A model generated the notes under the pieces. The model was given only the letters and a program-made list of their open reading frames with translations, did not search any database and had not been told where the DNA came from. 64,000 nucleotides of DNA from Methylomonas paludis (GTDB taxonomy: Bacteria; Pseudomonadota; Gammaproteobacteria; Methylococcales; Methylomonadaceae), in assembly GCF_018734325.1 (NCBI RefSeq), contig NZ_CP073754.1:2542001-2606000 (forward strand), in the 5' to 3' direction. Both the position numbers and the translations under genes were made by a program. Positions 45,953 through 55,416 of this stretch are shown here, piece by piece (within the stretch, counting starts at the first letter, position 1; every line of letters begins with the position of its first letter).

Positions 45953-47512
45953 ATGGCAAACATAAAATCATATCCCAAAATGGCTGTTTTCAGCCACACG
46001 CTCGTCATAATGCTGCTCGGCAGTTTATGCCTGAGCAGTAACACCACTCTAGCCGCAGAAACCGCGCAAAGCTACAGTCGCGCGCCTATGAATGCGTTTA
46101 ATTCGCAAATGGATGACGCTTTGCTGGGCAACCGCTATGAAAAACCCGTCTGGAATTTACAAAATAGTTTAGGTTTACCGGATTGGCTTAGTCTGGGCCT
46201 TGAGCAGCGCACCCGCTATGAAGTTTTAGATGGTGCCTTTAAAGCCAATACCCGTGGTGGTGATCAACAAATAGCGCTGCAAACTGATCTCTGGCTACAA
46301 GCCCGAGTCGATTCATTTCGGTTTGCCGGTGAGCTTATGGATTCCAGGGCATTGGGCTCCGATATAGGCCTAGGCAAAAACATCGGTTCCGGGGTTAATA
46401 ACACAATGGCAGATACGGCCGATTTTATCCAGGCCTACGCGTCTTGGGCAGACAAATCGGCCTTTTCCAGCGATTTTGGTGCAGAAGTGAGAGTTGGTCG
46501 GCAAACCATGGATCTGGGTAGTCGCCGATTGGTGGCCAGACCGGTTTTTCGCAATACGGTGAATAGCTTTACCGGTGTGCGGATAAGATTACTCAATAAT
46601 AATAAATGGCAATTCAATGGCTTTGCCACCCTGCCGGTAGTCCGTTTTCCCACTACGGCCAAAGCAATCCTTAACGACACTCAGCAATTTGATCAAGAAG
46701 CAACTCGCACCTGGTTTTCCGGCGGCATTCTGGAAGGCTACAAACTGATCAGCGGTATTAATGGCGAAGTGTTTCTCTATAATCTCGATGAAGCCGACAG
46801 CTTCAACAACCTCACCCGCAAACGCCGCTATTTTACCCCTGGCCTGCGCTTTTATATTAAACCGAGTAAAGGCCAGTTTGACTTTCAGGCAGAAGGGATG
46901 GGCCAGTTCGGTACGGTCAGATATAACACCACCTCCAGCCGCGATCAGCAGCATCAGGCCTGGTCTGAGCATATTGAAGCCGGATATAGTTTCGATATGC
47001 CTTGGTCGCCAAGATTCATGCTGGAATATGATTATGCCAGCGGCAGCAAAAACCCTGGCGCCACCAGTAGCACCGATTCCCGCTTCGATTATCTTTATGC
47101 CGCCAGCGATCTGGATTTTGGCTCAACCGGTGCCTATACCGCTTTTCAACGCAGTAATATCAACTCACCGGGTTATAAATTCAATTTTGCCCCGCGCCCG
47201 GATCTGCAGGTGACACTGCAGCAGCGTTTAGTCTGGTTAGCCTCGGCCAGTGATTGTTGGGGTGGATCAGCCTGTACTTCCGCCACCAATCTGGTGCTAA
47301 ACCCCACTAAACACAGCGGCAGTTTTGTGGGTGATCAAATCGGTATTAGCAGTCGTTATAACTTTAACAGCAGTTTGAATTTTGAAGCGGGGTGGTTTCG
47401 TTTGTTTAAAGGTCAATTCGCCAAACAGGGCGCTGCTACAGTCAATGGTGCCAATACCGTACCAGGCCAGGACACTGATTACTTCTTTGTGCAAAGCCAG
47501 TTGAGATTTTAA
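45953..47512 (+). CDS. Alginate-export-family outer-membrane porin
   Basis: A 519-residue beta-barrel protein counted from the ATG at 45953, which has an AGGAAG ribosome-binding site; an upstream GTG frame start would add an unlikely 32 residues before the signal peptide. The signal region ends SSNTTLAAETA. The WLSLGLEQRTRYEVLDGAFKAN stretch, read as two parts, GEVRVGRQTMDLGSRRL-like strand (here AEVRVGRQTMDLGSRRL) and the C-terminal aromatic strand FFVQSQLRF are typical of the AlgE-like alginate_exp family. Substrate unknown; the family includes many porins unrelated to alginate. Two cysteines (CWGGSAC) may form a loop disulfide. Confidence 0.8.
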   Translation: MANIKSYPKMAVFSHTLVIMLLGSLCLSSNTTLAAETAQSYSRAPMNAFNSQMDDALLGNRYEKPVWNLQNSLGLPDWLSLGLEQRTRYEVLDGAFKANTRGGDQQIALQTDLWLQARVDSFRFAGELMDSRALGSDIGLGKNIGSGVNNTMADTADFIQAYASWADKSAFSSDFGAEVRVGRQTMDLGSRRLVARPVFRNTVNSFTGVRIRLLNNNKWQFNGFATLPVVRFPTTAKAILNDTQQFDQEATRTWFSGGILEGYKLISGINGEVFLYNLDEADSFNNLTRKRRYFTPGLRFYIKPSKGQFDFQAEGMGQFGTVRYNTTSSRDQQHQAWSEHIEAGYSFDMPWSPRFMLEYDYASGSKNPGATSSTDSRFDYLYAASDLDFGSTGAYTAFQRSNINSPGYKFNFAPRPDLQVTLQQRLVWLASASDCWGGSACTSATNLVLNPTKHSGSFVGDQIGISSRYNFNSSLNFEAGWFRLFKGQFAKQGAATVNGANTVPGQDTDYFFVQSQLRF

Positions 47513-47598
47513 TATCAATAACTAAGGTAAATCCAAGTGGTTTACTTGAAATTACGAATACCAGAGGCTAGGATAAGGGTTAATTACCTAATCTGACA

Positions 47599-49503
47599 AT
47601 GCCAACATTTATGCCACGTGCCAATCCGCCGCATCCAGCCAAACCCTTGCTTTGTCTGCAAATTGGTATCACCGGTCACAGACCTGATAATTTGCTGGAC
47701 GCTGATTATGAGGTGCTGCAAAACCAGATTGCCAAGGTGTTAAGTCAACTAAATCATGATTATCAGCATCTGGCAGCGGAGCCAGCCACTAAACATCTCT
47801 ATGCCGAAGATGAGGTTTTAGCACCCCGGCTGCTGTCGGCTTTGGCTGAAGGCGCAGACCGGCTGGCAGCATCAGCTGCTTTGCAGCAGGGTTATGATTT
47901 ACATTGTCCGCTGCCGTTTGACCGAGAGCTTTATGCTACGAACTTCAAGACAGCGGAATCGGCTACCGAATTCAGCAAACTATTAGCTCAGGCGGAACGA
48001 ATCCTTGAACTTGATGGTGAACGAACTCATGCTGACCAGGCGTATCGCAGTGCCGGACAGTTGCTGGTTTATCATGCGGATGTGGTAGTAACGATCTGGA
48101 ATGGCATTGAAAACCGGCATTCTCCCGGTACCGCCGGTATGGTGGCTGCGGCTAGGCATCTGCAAAAACCGCTGATCTGGATCAACGCTGCTGCACCGCA
48201 TCAGATCAAAATTCTTGATCCACAAACTAAATCCTCAGATTGGCAAGATGAACAGCCAGACTCGATACGTTGCTTGTTAGCCGGTCAATTGCTTAACGAT
48301 GGCACGACCAAAACAGGCGAATCGACCATTGGCAAGTTTGATTTGCGTCGACGTTGGCAACAACATTATCGGCGTAAACAGCAATCCCGCCATATTTATT
48401 TTAATCACCCTGAGCCTAGTCGCAATCCGCTAAGTTTAATTTACCGAAGCCTGTTCAATTTACTTGGCAAACGCAGCCTGCGCCACCTATTTGGTAATGC
48501 ATACCGACTGGATACCTTAAAGGAATGGGAAAAAATTATTCATGCCGGTGATCCGGAACACAGCGACACCCAGCCGCCGGTCAGCAAACCGGCTTTACCC
48601 ATTGCACCAAGTACCGGACTACATTTTGTGCATGCCGACAGTCTGGCCTGCTATTATGCTGAGCAATACCGGGGCAGTTTTGTGCTGAGTTTTGGCTTGG
48701 GAGTATTTGCGGTATTGGCAGCAATGTTTGGCGCTCCATTCAAGAATAGTGTTGCCGACCCACATCTTTCGGCACTGGTAGAATTTGGACTGATGCTGAC
48801 TATCAGTTTTCTGATAATACGCGGTCGTTATGAGGCTTTGCATCAGCGCTGGCTTGATTTCCGGCTTTTGGCGGAATGTCTGCGCCAACATGCTTTTTTG
48901 GCACCCATAGGTGGTATCAGCAAATGGCAGTTGCCGGTGTTTCATAATCATAATGACGATGGCCTGCGCTGGATAGATTGGCTGATACGCAGCATTATTC
49001 GCGCCGAAGGCATCCCTGGAATTAATTTAAACACCACCAACCGGCAGCGATATCATGATTTTTTACTGGCGTTGATAAACAATCAGGCCGAATATCATCG
49101 TAACAACGCCAAATACAATAAAAAAATCGCCCATAGCCTGCATCTGCTGAATAGGGGCTTAATTTATGCAATTTTACTAATCTGCATCGGCCATTTCCTG
49201 TTGGAATCCGGTGGTGAAAATGATAACACCGATATTGTTTTAAGCATTTTTTCGGCAACTTTACCGGCACTGGGTGCGGCTATTGCCGGCATTCTCAGTC
49301 AGGGCGAGTTTTCCAGAATCGCTCACCGCTCTGCTAGTATGGCCGATTATTTACAAGAAGTGGCGACCAACCTGAATACTAGTCACAACTTGACAGTAGC
49401 AGAACTGGCCCGGCAGGCCCAGTTAACCATAGAATTGATGAGCCAGGAATTATTCGATTGGCGGGTGATATTCCGCGCCAAACCATTGGAACAACATGCC
49501 TGA
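47599..49503 (+). CDS. SLOG-like nucleotide-sensor protein with four membrane helices
   Basis: A 634-residue protein. Residues about 18-200 look like a SLOG-type Rossmannoid fold: first strand with GITGHRPDN (23-31), DVVVTIWNG (161-169) and the glycine loop GTAGMVAAARHLQKPLIWI (177-195). A long basic linker follows, then two pairs of hydrophobic helices (about 361-378 and 391-408; 520-536 and 546-566) with RWLDFRLLAECLRQHAFL between them, as in SLATT/DUF4231 membrane effectors described with SLOG and CD-NTase sensors. A sensor that opens or disturbs the membrane on binding a nucleotide ligand is the natural reading, but it is inference. It stands alone, 86 bp after the porin. Confidence 0.75.
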   Translation: MPTFMPRANPPHPAKPLLCLQIGITGHRPDNLLDADYEVLQNQIAKVLSQLNHDYQHLAAEPATKHLYAEDEVLAPRLLSALAEGADRLAASAALQQGYDLHCPLPFDRELYATNFKTAESATEFSKLLAQAERILELDGERTHADQAYRSAGQLLVYHADVVVTIWNGIENRHSPGTAGMVAAARHLQKPLIWINAAAPHQIKILDPQTKSSDWQDEQPDSIRCLLAGQLLNDGTTKTGESTIGKFDLRRRWQQHYRRKQQSRHIYFNHPEPSRNPLSLIYRSLFNLLGKRSLRHLFGNAYRLDTLKEWEKIIHAGDPEHSDTQPPVSKPALPIAPSTGLHFVHADSLACYYAEQYRGSFVLSFGLGVFAVLAAMFGAPFKNSVADPHLSALVEFGLMLTISFLIIRGRYEALHQRWLDFRLLAECLRQHAFLAPIGGISKWQLPVFHNHNDDGLRWIDWLIRSIIRAEGIPGINLNTTNRQRYHDFLLALINNQAEYHRNNAKYNKKIAHSLHLLNRGLIYAILLICIGHFLLESGGENDNTDIVLSIFSATLPALGAAIAGILSQGEFSRIAHRSASMADYLQEVATNLNTSHNLTVAELARQAQLTIELMSQELFDWRVIFRAKPLEQHA

Positions 49504-49616
49504 GCAGCTTTCAGCCAAGGCCGATAACTAATAGCTTATGCTATAGGCTAATGCCGTTTCATTCAGGCTTTTAGGCTGATGTATCGGTTTGGCCCACTTG
49601 AGTCCGCCCAATCTTA

Positions 49617-50351
49617 TTAGTGTGGCAATGCCGCAATCAAGGCTTGTTGCCATAGCTTATAAGCTGGGCTATTCAAATGCAGGCCGTCATCGCTGAGCTG
49701 CGGACTTAATACGCCTTGTGGCGCAAGATACTGATTTAAATTGATAAAAATTAAATCGTGCTGCTGGGCATAATCCCATAAAAATTGATTTAGTTGGGTA
49801 ACTTGCTGATTTATGGCCAGATTGTTAGGGAAGCTTGCGGCAACATATAAAGTGGATTGTATGGTTACCGGGACATTTTGCTGTTGTAAGGCTTGCAGGA
49901 TATTTGTGTAATCGGCACAAATTTTGGCTAATGGTCTGCCGCGGATTATATCGTTGATGCCTAACATAATAAACGCCTGGCGGGGATGGCTGGCAATGAT
50001 GCTGTCCAGACGCTGGCTGACTCCGTAACTGGTATCGCCACTGATGCCGAAATTAAGTATGTGTTGGTTGGCCAATAATTCCGACCACTGGCCGGCTTCG
50101 GTGATTGAATCGCCTATCATGGCCATGTCGGCAGCGGCTTGCATGGTTTTGAATAATTGGGTTCGGCTTTGCCAATGTGGGTAATCAATCAAATCTTGAT
50201 CGCGACCTAACAATTTTGTGATCAGGCGGTGTTTGAAAATGCTGAATTGTTGGTAGGAAAAAATCTGATATTTCATAATCACTATACCGGATAAACTGAC
50301 CAGCAATGCCGTAATTATCAGCAGTATCTTCAATCTGAATTTAAATAGCAT
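49617..50351 (-). CDS. GDSL/SGNH-type hydrolase, membrane anchored
   Basis: A 244-residue protein from the ATG at 50349-50351; the adjacent GTG would add one residue. An N-terminal hydrophobic anchor (KILLIITALLVSLSGIVIM) is followed by the SGNH blocks: MIGDSITE (block I serine), NFGISGDTSYG (block II), MLGINDI (block III asparagine) and the catalytic SDDGLHLN (block V Asp-His). It probably is a periplasmic esterase, lipase or carbohydrate deacetylase; the substrate is unknown. It is convergent with the SLOG gene and lies 84 bp after the Rieske gene. Confidence 0.85.
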   Translation of the reverse strand: MLFKFRLKILLIITALLVSLSGIVIMKYQIFSYQQFSIFKHRLITKLLGRDQDLIDYPHWQSRTQLFKTMQAAADMAMIGDSITEAGQWSELLANQHILNFGISGDTSYGVSQRLDSIIASHPRQAFIMLGINDIIRGRPLAKICADYTNILQALQQQNVPVTIQSTLYVAASFPNNLAINQQVTQLNQFLWDYAQQHDLIFINLNQYLAPQGVLSPQLSDDGLHLNSPAYKLWQQALIAALPH

Positions 50352-50434
50352 CACTTAAAGCTAGGCAATAGTAGAAAAATTGGCAGCGTAACAGATATCC
50401 ACAGCCGGGGTTGGCTTGCCATGGGTGAGCGCTT

Positions 50435-50749
50435 TTATTCGGGTTGCTTGATTTCCAGCCGGCCATTGTTGATGCGCACGGCATAATTTTGAATATTTTC
50501 ATAAGCCGGCGGTGATTTTACCGCTCCAGTTTTTAAACAAAACCGGGCGGCGTGACGTGGGCAAACGATTTCGTTACCAATAATATCACCGCTGGCGATT
50601 TCGCCGCCATCGTGGCTGCAGGTATTGACAATAGCGTAGCATTTGCCGGCAATTTTAAAAACCGCCACTTCCTCACCATCCACCTCGGTGAGTATATGTT
50701 CGCCTTCTGCCAGCGCCGTTTGGTCTATAACATCTATCCAGTCTGTCAT
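50435..50749 (-). CDS. Rieske-type [2Fe-2S] ferredoxin
   Basis: A 104-residue soluble Rieske protein. The cluster ligands are C-x-H in NTCSHDGGEI and C-x2-H in VCPRHAARF, separated by 16 residues, as in biphenyl-dioxygenase-type ferredoxins and NirD-like proteins. It follows the SUF operon genes in the same direction (about 50 bp after rsmJ), a frequent arrangement in sufBCDSU operons, so it may act as an electron donor or cluster carrier in iron-sulfur assembly. Confidence 0.88.
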   Translation of the reverse strand: MTDWIDVIDQTALAEGEHILTEVDGEEVAVFKIAGKCYAIVNTCSHDGGEIASGDIIGNEIVCPRHAARFCLKTGAVKSPPAYENIQNYAVRINNGRLEIKQPE

Positions 50750-50798
50750 ACCGCTACCTCTTTATGCTTAGATAAGCCAGGCACACGATACCTGGCTG

Positions 50799-51560
50799 TT
50801 ATTTGATGTAAACATCGTAACGCAGCAATTTACCCTGATGAGTTTCGGCGGGTTTACCGGCGATGGGTTCTGCGTAATCCGGGCTTTTTACCACTACGCG
50901 TTTGGCGCTGGCCTGCCAGGCGGCGGCAAATAATTCGGCACGATCCAGGTCGTCACCAAGAATATCGCGCAATATCAACATGGCTTTTTTGGGCAATGCC
51001 GATTTTTTGGGCTTGGCCGGAAACATGGGATCAAGATATATACAATCCGGGGCCACTGCCAAATCTGCCAGTAATTGGATAGCATTTCCACTTATTAAGC
51101 GGGGCGGCTGCAATTGCCGGTTTAACATCCAGTCTTTCTGTGCCAAACGTTGGAACCCATCGCTAATCAAAGCGGCCATCAACGGTGAGCGCTCTATGCA
51201 TTGCAGCTCATAACCCATCCGGAATATGGCCAGGCTATCCTGCGCCCAGCCGGTAGTGGCGTCTATGACACTGCGGGTTTTTCTGCCTATGGCTTGAGCC
51301 AGTAGATCTTTTTTGGGCGCCGGGTAAGAGTGCTGCTCACCGGGGCGCGGCTCGATATCAACCGCCAATCCGCCTTTGCGCAAGGTCTGGCGATCCAGCA
51401 ACATCAGGCAGCCTTGCCGATAACTCAAAAAAAACGCCTGCGGGGCCAAGACTACGCTTTCCTCATCCAGCAGCGGCACGACCAGTTGTTCAGCCAGTTG
51501 GCGGCTGGCATTCAGCTGAAGGGCATCGTTGCAAAATACCGCCCAAGAGTCAAGCTGCAT
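50799..51560 (-). CDS. rsmJ: 16S rRNA (guanine-1516-N2) methyltransferase
   Basis: A 253-residue SAM-dependent methyltransferase of the RsmJ family. It shows the SAM-binding start VIDATTGWAQDSLAIFRMGY, ECIERSP-like (here QCIERSPLMAALI) and the catalytic YLDPMFPAKPKKSALPKKAM, diagnostic of RsmJ. It modifies a single guanosine of the small ribosomal subunit. Its place within the leftward SUF series, 15 bp after sufU, seems incidental. Confidence 0.9.
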   Translation of the reverse strand: MQLDSWAVFCNDALQLNASRQLAEQLVVPLLDEESVVLAPQAFFLSYRQGCLMLLDRQTLRKGGLAVDIEPRPGEQHSYPAPKKDLLAQAIGRKTRSVIDATTGWAQDSLAIFRMGYELQCIERSPLMAALISDGFQRLAQKDWMLNRQLQPPRLISGNAIQLLADLAVAPDCIYLDPMFPAKPKKSALPKKAMLILRDILGDDLDRAELFAAAWQASAKRVVVKSPDYAEPIAGKPAETHQGKLLRYDVYIK

Positions 51561-51575
51561 TCCCGGCTGCCCTGC

Positions 51576-52028
51576 TTATTCGGTGGAGATTGAGTTGTGC
51601 TGATTTTTTAAGGCTGCATCCAGGGTATGCCAAGCCAGAGTGGCGCACTTGACCCGCGCGGGATATTCACGCACCCCGGCCAGTACCGCCAGTTTACCCA
51701 GCGCTTCCAGATTCAGCTGTTCAGATTTACCGGTGGTAATTTCATGGAACAGGGTAAACAGGGCTTCGGCTTCGGCTTCGGTTTTACCTTTAATAATTTC
51801 GGTCATCAGTGATACTGAGGCCGTGGAAATAGCGCAGCCAACACCCTGAAAACTGGCGTCACTGATGGTGTGATCGGCAACTTTTAAATACAGGGTCAAG
51901 CGGTCGCCGCATAAGGGGTTAAAGCCTTCCACCTGACGATCGGCATCCGGGATGATGCGAAAGTTACGGGGATTGCGGTTATGATCAAAAATCACTTCTT
52001 GATAAAGATCACGTAAATCGTCAAACAT
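51576..52028 (-). CDS. sufU: SufU-type iron-sulfur/sulfur-transfer protein
   Basis: A 150-residue SufU/IscU-like protein. Zinc or cluster ligands are visible in NPLCGDRLTLYL (Cys and Asp), GVGCAISTAS and VKCATLAWHT; the insert between the second and third cysteine marks SufU rather than IscU. It activates SufS by taking its persulfide sulfur. Its ATG overlaps the sufS stop (TAATG). Use of SufU instead of SufE makes this operon like those of Gram-positive bacteria and some methanotrophs. Confidence 0.93.
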   Translation of the reverse strand: MFDDLRDLYQEVIFDHNRNPRNFRIIPDADRQVEGFNPLCGDRLTLYLKVADHTISDASFQGVGCAISTASVSLMTEIIKGKTEAEAEALFTLFHEITTGKSEQLNLEALGKLAVLAGVREYPARVKCATLAWHTLDAALKNQHNSISTE

Positions 52029-53251
52029 TAGCCAAATACCTCTATTAATGATTTGATGCCTTGCATAAGTACATCAATTTCCTGGGGGGTATTGTACATG
52101 GCAAACGAGGCGCGTGCAGTGGCCGGTATACCATAAAAATCCATGACCGGCATGGCGCAATGGTGCCCGGCGCGTATGGCAATACCCAAACTGTCCAGCA
52201 TAGTACCTATATCATGGGGATGAATTCTATCCAAGGTAAAAGAAAGTATGCCACCTTTGTCCGCCGCCTGACCGATGATCTGCAAGCCTTTGATTTGTTC
52301 GGCCTGAGCAGTGGCGTACGCCAGCAACTCGGCTTCGTAAGCACTGATCTCCGCCATACCGATCTGCTGGATATAGTTAATGGCTGCTCCCAGGCCAATG
52401 ACTTCGGCTATTGCCGGGGTACCCGCCTCGAATTTATGCGGCAAACCGGCGTATTCGGTTTCGGCAAAGCTGACTTTGCGGATCATGTCACCGCCCCCTT
52501 GATAAGGCGGCATGGCTTCCAGCAGCGCCTGCTTTCCGTAAAGGACACCCACACCGCTGGGGCCATATAGTTTGTGGCCGGAAAACACATAAAAATCACA
52601 ATCCAGCGCCTGCACATCCACCGGCATATGTGGGATGGCTTGGGCACCATCCAGCAATACCGGGATGTTTTTGGCATGGGCGGCAGCAATGATTTTTTCT
52701 ACCGGGTTAATACTACCCAGGGCATTGGACATGTGCGTAATTGCCACCAGTTTGGTTTTGGCGTTCAGCAATTGTTCAAATTCCGAATAAATTAATTCAC
52801 CGCTGTAGCTGATGGGTGCCACTTTTAAGACTGCGCCGGTCTGCCGGCAAAGCATTTGCCAGGGCACAATATTGGCGTGGTGCTCCATGGCACTGATCAG
52901 AATTTCATCGCCGGGCTGAAAACTGGGCCGGCCAAAGCTTTGGGCAATCAGATTAATAGCTTCGGTGGCGCCGCGGACAAAAATAATTTCTTTATGGCTG
53001 GCGGCGTTAATAAAGCCACGCACGGTTTCGCGAGCCTGTTCAAAGCGCTCAGTCGCTTTGACACTTAGGGTATGAACCCCACGATGGATATTGGCGTATT
53101 CATGACTATAGACATGCACGATACTGTCTATCATGGCCTGGGGTTTTTGACAGCTGGCAGCATTGTCCAGATATACCAGAGGTTTGTTGCGGATTTTCTG
53201 GGCAAGTATCGGGAAATCCGCGCGAATTTGGGCTATGGGGAAACTAGTCAT
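52028..53251 (-). CDS. sufS: Cysteine desulfurase SufS
   Basis: A 407-residue PLP-dependent class V aminotransferase-fold enzyme that takes sulfur from cysteine. It shows PLVYLDNAASCQKPQAM at the start, HHANIVPWQ, the PLP lysine in FSGHKLYGPSGVGVLYG, and the catalytic cysteine in RAGHHCAMPVM, in the group II context of SufS. It lies 4 bp after sufD and its stop overlaps the sufU start. Confidence 0.96.
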   Translation of the reverse strand: MTSFPIAQIRADFPILAQKIRNKPLVYLDNAASCQKPQAMIDSIVHVYSHEYANIHRGVHTLSVKATERFEQARETVRGFINAASHKEIIFVRGATEAINLIAQSFGRPSFQPGDEILISAMEHHANIVPWQMLCRQTGAVLKVAPISYSGELIYSEFEQLLNAKTKLVAITHMSNALGSINPVEKIIAAAHAKNIPVLLDGAQAIPHMPVDVQALDCDFYVFSGHKLYGPSGVGVLYGKQALLEAMPPYQGGGDMIRKVSFAETEYAGLPHKFEAGTPAIAEVIGLGAAINYIQQIGMAEISAYEAELLAYATAQAEQIKGLQIIGQAADKGGILSFTLDRIHPHDIGTMLDSLGIAIRAGHHCAMPVMDFYGIPATARASFAMYNTPQEIDVLMQGIKSLIEVFG

Positions 53252-53255
53252 GATT

Positions 53256-54581
53256 TTATAGATCCAGTGCTAGGCTGATATCGGCACTTATCGCCGGGAA
53301 ATGCGTCAACAAGACCTGAAATAACTGGGCTTTCAAGCTGGGATTATCCACTTTGTCCAACATTTCATTGGCAAAGGCAAAGGTTAAGATATGCCGAGCG
53401 CTGAGATGGTCTATACCTCTGGATTGCAGGTAAAACACCGACTTTTCATCTAGCTGGCCTACTGTCAGTCCGTGTGAACATTTCACATCGTCGGCGTATA
53501 TTTCCAGTTGCGGCTTGCTATCCACTTCGGCATCGGCAGACAGCAATAAATTGCGGTTATTCATTTCCGAGTCGGTTTTTTGTGCTTGTTCGGCTACCAC
53601 CACCCGACCCTGAAATACGCCACGGGCGCGCTGATCGAGTACCGCTTTGTAATATTCGCGGCTTATTCCTTGCGGCTGGTTATGGTTGATGCGGGTATGA
53701 TTGTCTATATGTTGACGCTGACTGGCCACGGTTAAACCGTTTAAGCGGCATTCGGCGGCAAAATCCAGATCACTGTGAATATCGCTGCGCGCCAGCCCGG
53801 CCCCCAAAGCAAAATTATGCTGGGTAAACCGGCTGTCTCTAGCCTGCTTGACATAGGTGCCGCCAAAATGGGTGGCTTTAGCGGCTTCGGCTTGCAGTTT
53901 ATACAAAGTCAATTCGGCATCGGCCTCCAGAAAGCATTCATTAACAGCCGTGGTTAAATACGTCTCACTACTGCCGACATAGGTTTCCAGTACTTCCAGT
54001 TGAGCACCACTGTGCACATGCAGGACATTGCGCGTGGCCGCCAGTGCATTGACATCAGTGACGATATGGATAATCTGAATGGTTTTATTCAGCACCGTGC
54101 CGGGCGCAACATCCAGCCATACGCCATCAGTGAACCAGGCAGCATTGAAAGCAATCATGCTGTGTTCGCTGGTAAGGGCAGCCTTGCCCAACAGATTTTG
54201 CAGGTCAGCGTTTGGGTTTTGCAGGGCTAGCGCGATGCTTTGCAGGCTAACCCCATCCGGTAAGCCGTCCAGACGAGATAAAGACTGGACCAGACGGCCA
54301 TTGACCAGTACTACACTCCAGGCATCAGCCAGCCGATACGCCGTCAGGCTGGTTTCCGCCAGCAGTTGGGCGGCCACAGGCTGATACAGGGTTTTATTGA
54401 GCGCGGCCAGATTGGTGTAGCGCCATTCTTCTTCACGGATAGTGGGAAAGCCGTGACTGCTGAATTCTTGCCAGGCGGACTGACGGAAAGCCTGCAGCCA
54501 CAGGCCGGTTTCATCTGCCAAATCCGCTGCATATTGCGGATAAGCAGTTAAATACGTTTGATGTGCGGGTTGGGTAATCAT
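53256..54581 (-). CDS. sufD: SUF system scaffold subunit SufD
   Basis: A 441-residue beta-helix protein counted from the ATG at 54579-54581, which overlaps the sufC stop (TAATG). Family traits include FPTIREEEWRYTNLAAL near residue 45 and the C-terminal CSHGLTVGQLDEKSVFYLQSRGI, with its conserved Cys-Ser-His, both read in parts. It forms the SufBC2D scaffold on which clusters are built. An upstream in-frame GTG-type start would sit in sufC and is not needed. Confidence 0.95.
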   Translation of the reverse strand: MITQPAHQTYLTAYPQYAADLADETGLWLQAFRQSAWQEFSSHGFPTIREEEWRYTNLAALNKTLYQPVAAQLLAETSLTAYRLADAWSVVLVNGRLVQSLSRLDGLPDGVSLQSIALALQNPNADLQNLLGKAALTSEHSMIAFNAAWFTDGVWLDVAPGTVLNKTIQIIHIVTDVNALAATRNVLHVHSGAQLEVLETYVGSSETYLTTAVNECFLEADAELTLYKLQAEAAKATHFGGTYVKQARDSRFTQHNFALGAGLARSDIHSDLDFAAECRLNGLTVASQRQHIDNHTRINHNQPQGISREYYKAVLDQRARGVFQGRVVVAEQAQKTDSEMNNRNLLLSADAEVDSKPQLEIYADDVKCSHGLTVGQLDEKSVFYLQSRGIDHLSARHILTFAFANEMLDKVDNPSLKAQLFQVLLTHFPAISADISLALDL

Positions 54582-55330
54582 TATGCCGCCTGCCCTTCCA
54601 GCCAACTGTAGCCTTTTTCTTCCAACTCCAGTGCCAGTTCAGGGCCGCCGGATTTGACGATGCGACCCGCGGCTAGGACATGCACCACATCGGGCACGAT
54701 ATAGTCGAGCAGTCGTTGGTAATGGGTTATCATTAAAAACGAGCGTTCAGTGGAACGCAAAGAGTTGACGCCTTCGGCAACAATACGCAGTGCGTCGATA
54801 TCCAGGCCGGAGTCTGTTTCATCAAGAATACACAATTTAGGCTCCAGAATGGCAGCCTGCAATATTTCATTGCGTTTCTTCTCGCCGCCGGAAAAACCTT
54901 CATTGACTGCCCGGTACAGAAATTTTTCGTCCATTTCCAACAGTTTTAATTTGGTTTTGACCAGCGTCAAAAAATCCATGGCATCCACTTCCGGCAAGCC
55001 CTGATGCTTACGCATGGCGTTCAGAGCGGCTTTCAGCAGGTAGACGTTGCTAACGCCGGGAATTTCCACCGGATATTGAAATGCCAGAAACACGCCGAGC
55101 CGGGCGCGGATTTCCGGCGCTAGTGCCAGCAAGTCTGCGCCAAAATAACTGACACTGCCGGCAGTAACGGTATAACCAGCCTTGCCGGACAATACATGCG
55201 ACAAGGTACTTTTACCGGCACCATTGGGACCCATGATGGCATGGACTTCACCGGGATTGATTTCCAGATTTAAGCCTTGCAGTATGGGTTTGTCGCCGAC
55301 GCTGACATGTAAATTTTTGATACTAAGCAT
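54581..55330 (-). CDS. sufC: SUF system ATPase SufC
   Basis: A 249-residue ABC-type ATPase from the ATG at 55328-55330 with AAGGT upstream. It has Walker A GPNGAGKSTL, signature FSGGEKKRNEILQAA and Walker B LCILDETDSGLDIDALRIV, the unusual TDSGLD form typical of SufC. It drives conformational change in the SufBC2D complex. The gap to sufB is 86 bp and holds a strong hairpin. Confidence 0.97.
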   Translation of the reverse strand: MLSIKNLHVSVGDKPILQGLNLEINPGEVHAIMGPNGAGKSTLSHVLSGKAGYTVTAGSVSYFGADLLALAPEIRARLGVFLAFQYPVEIPGVSNVYLLKAALNAMRKHQGLPEVDAMDFLTLVKTKLKLLEMDEKFLYRAVNEGFSGGEKKRNEILQAAILEPKLCILDETDSGLDIDALRIVAEGVNSLRSTERSFLMITHYQRLLDYIVPDVVHVLAAGRIVKSGGPELALELEEKGYSWLEGQAA

Positions 55331-55377
55331 CAAGATACCTTAAATAAACTAGAGATAAACAAATAGAGTTCCTTACG

Positions 55378-55399
55378 GATGTGCGACACAGCGCACATC
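55378..55399 (-). terminator. Hairpin between sufB and sufC
   Basis: GATGTGCG (55378-55385) and CGCACATC (55392-55399) form a perfect 8-bp stem with a 6-nt loop in the 86-bp sufB-sufC gap, with no U-run behind it. It is more likely an RNA-stability or partial-attenuation element that changes the ratio of SufB to the rest than a full terminator. Confidence 0.6.
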
Positions 55400-55416
55400 A
55401 GAGCTATGCTGCCTGA

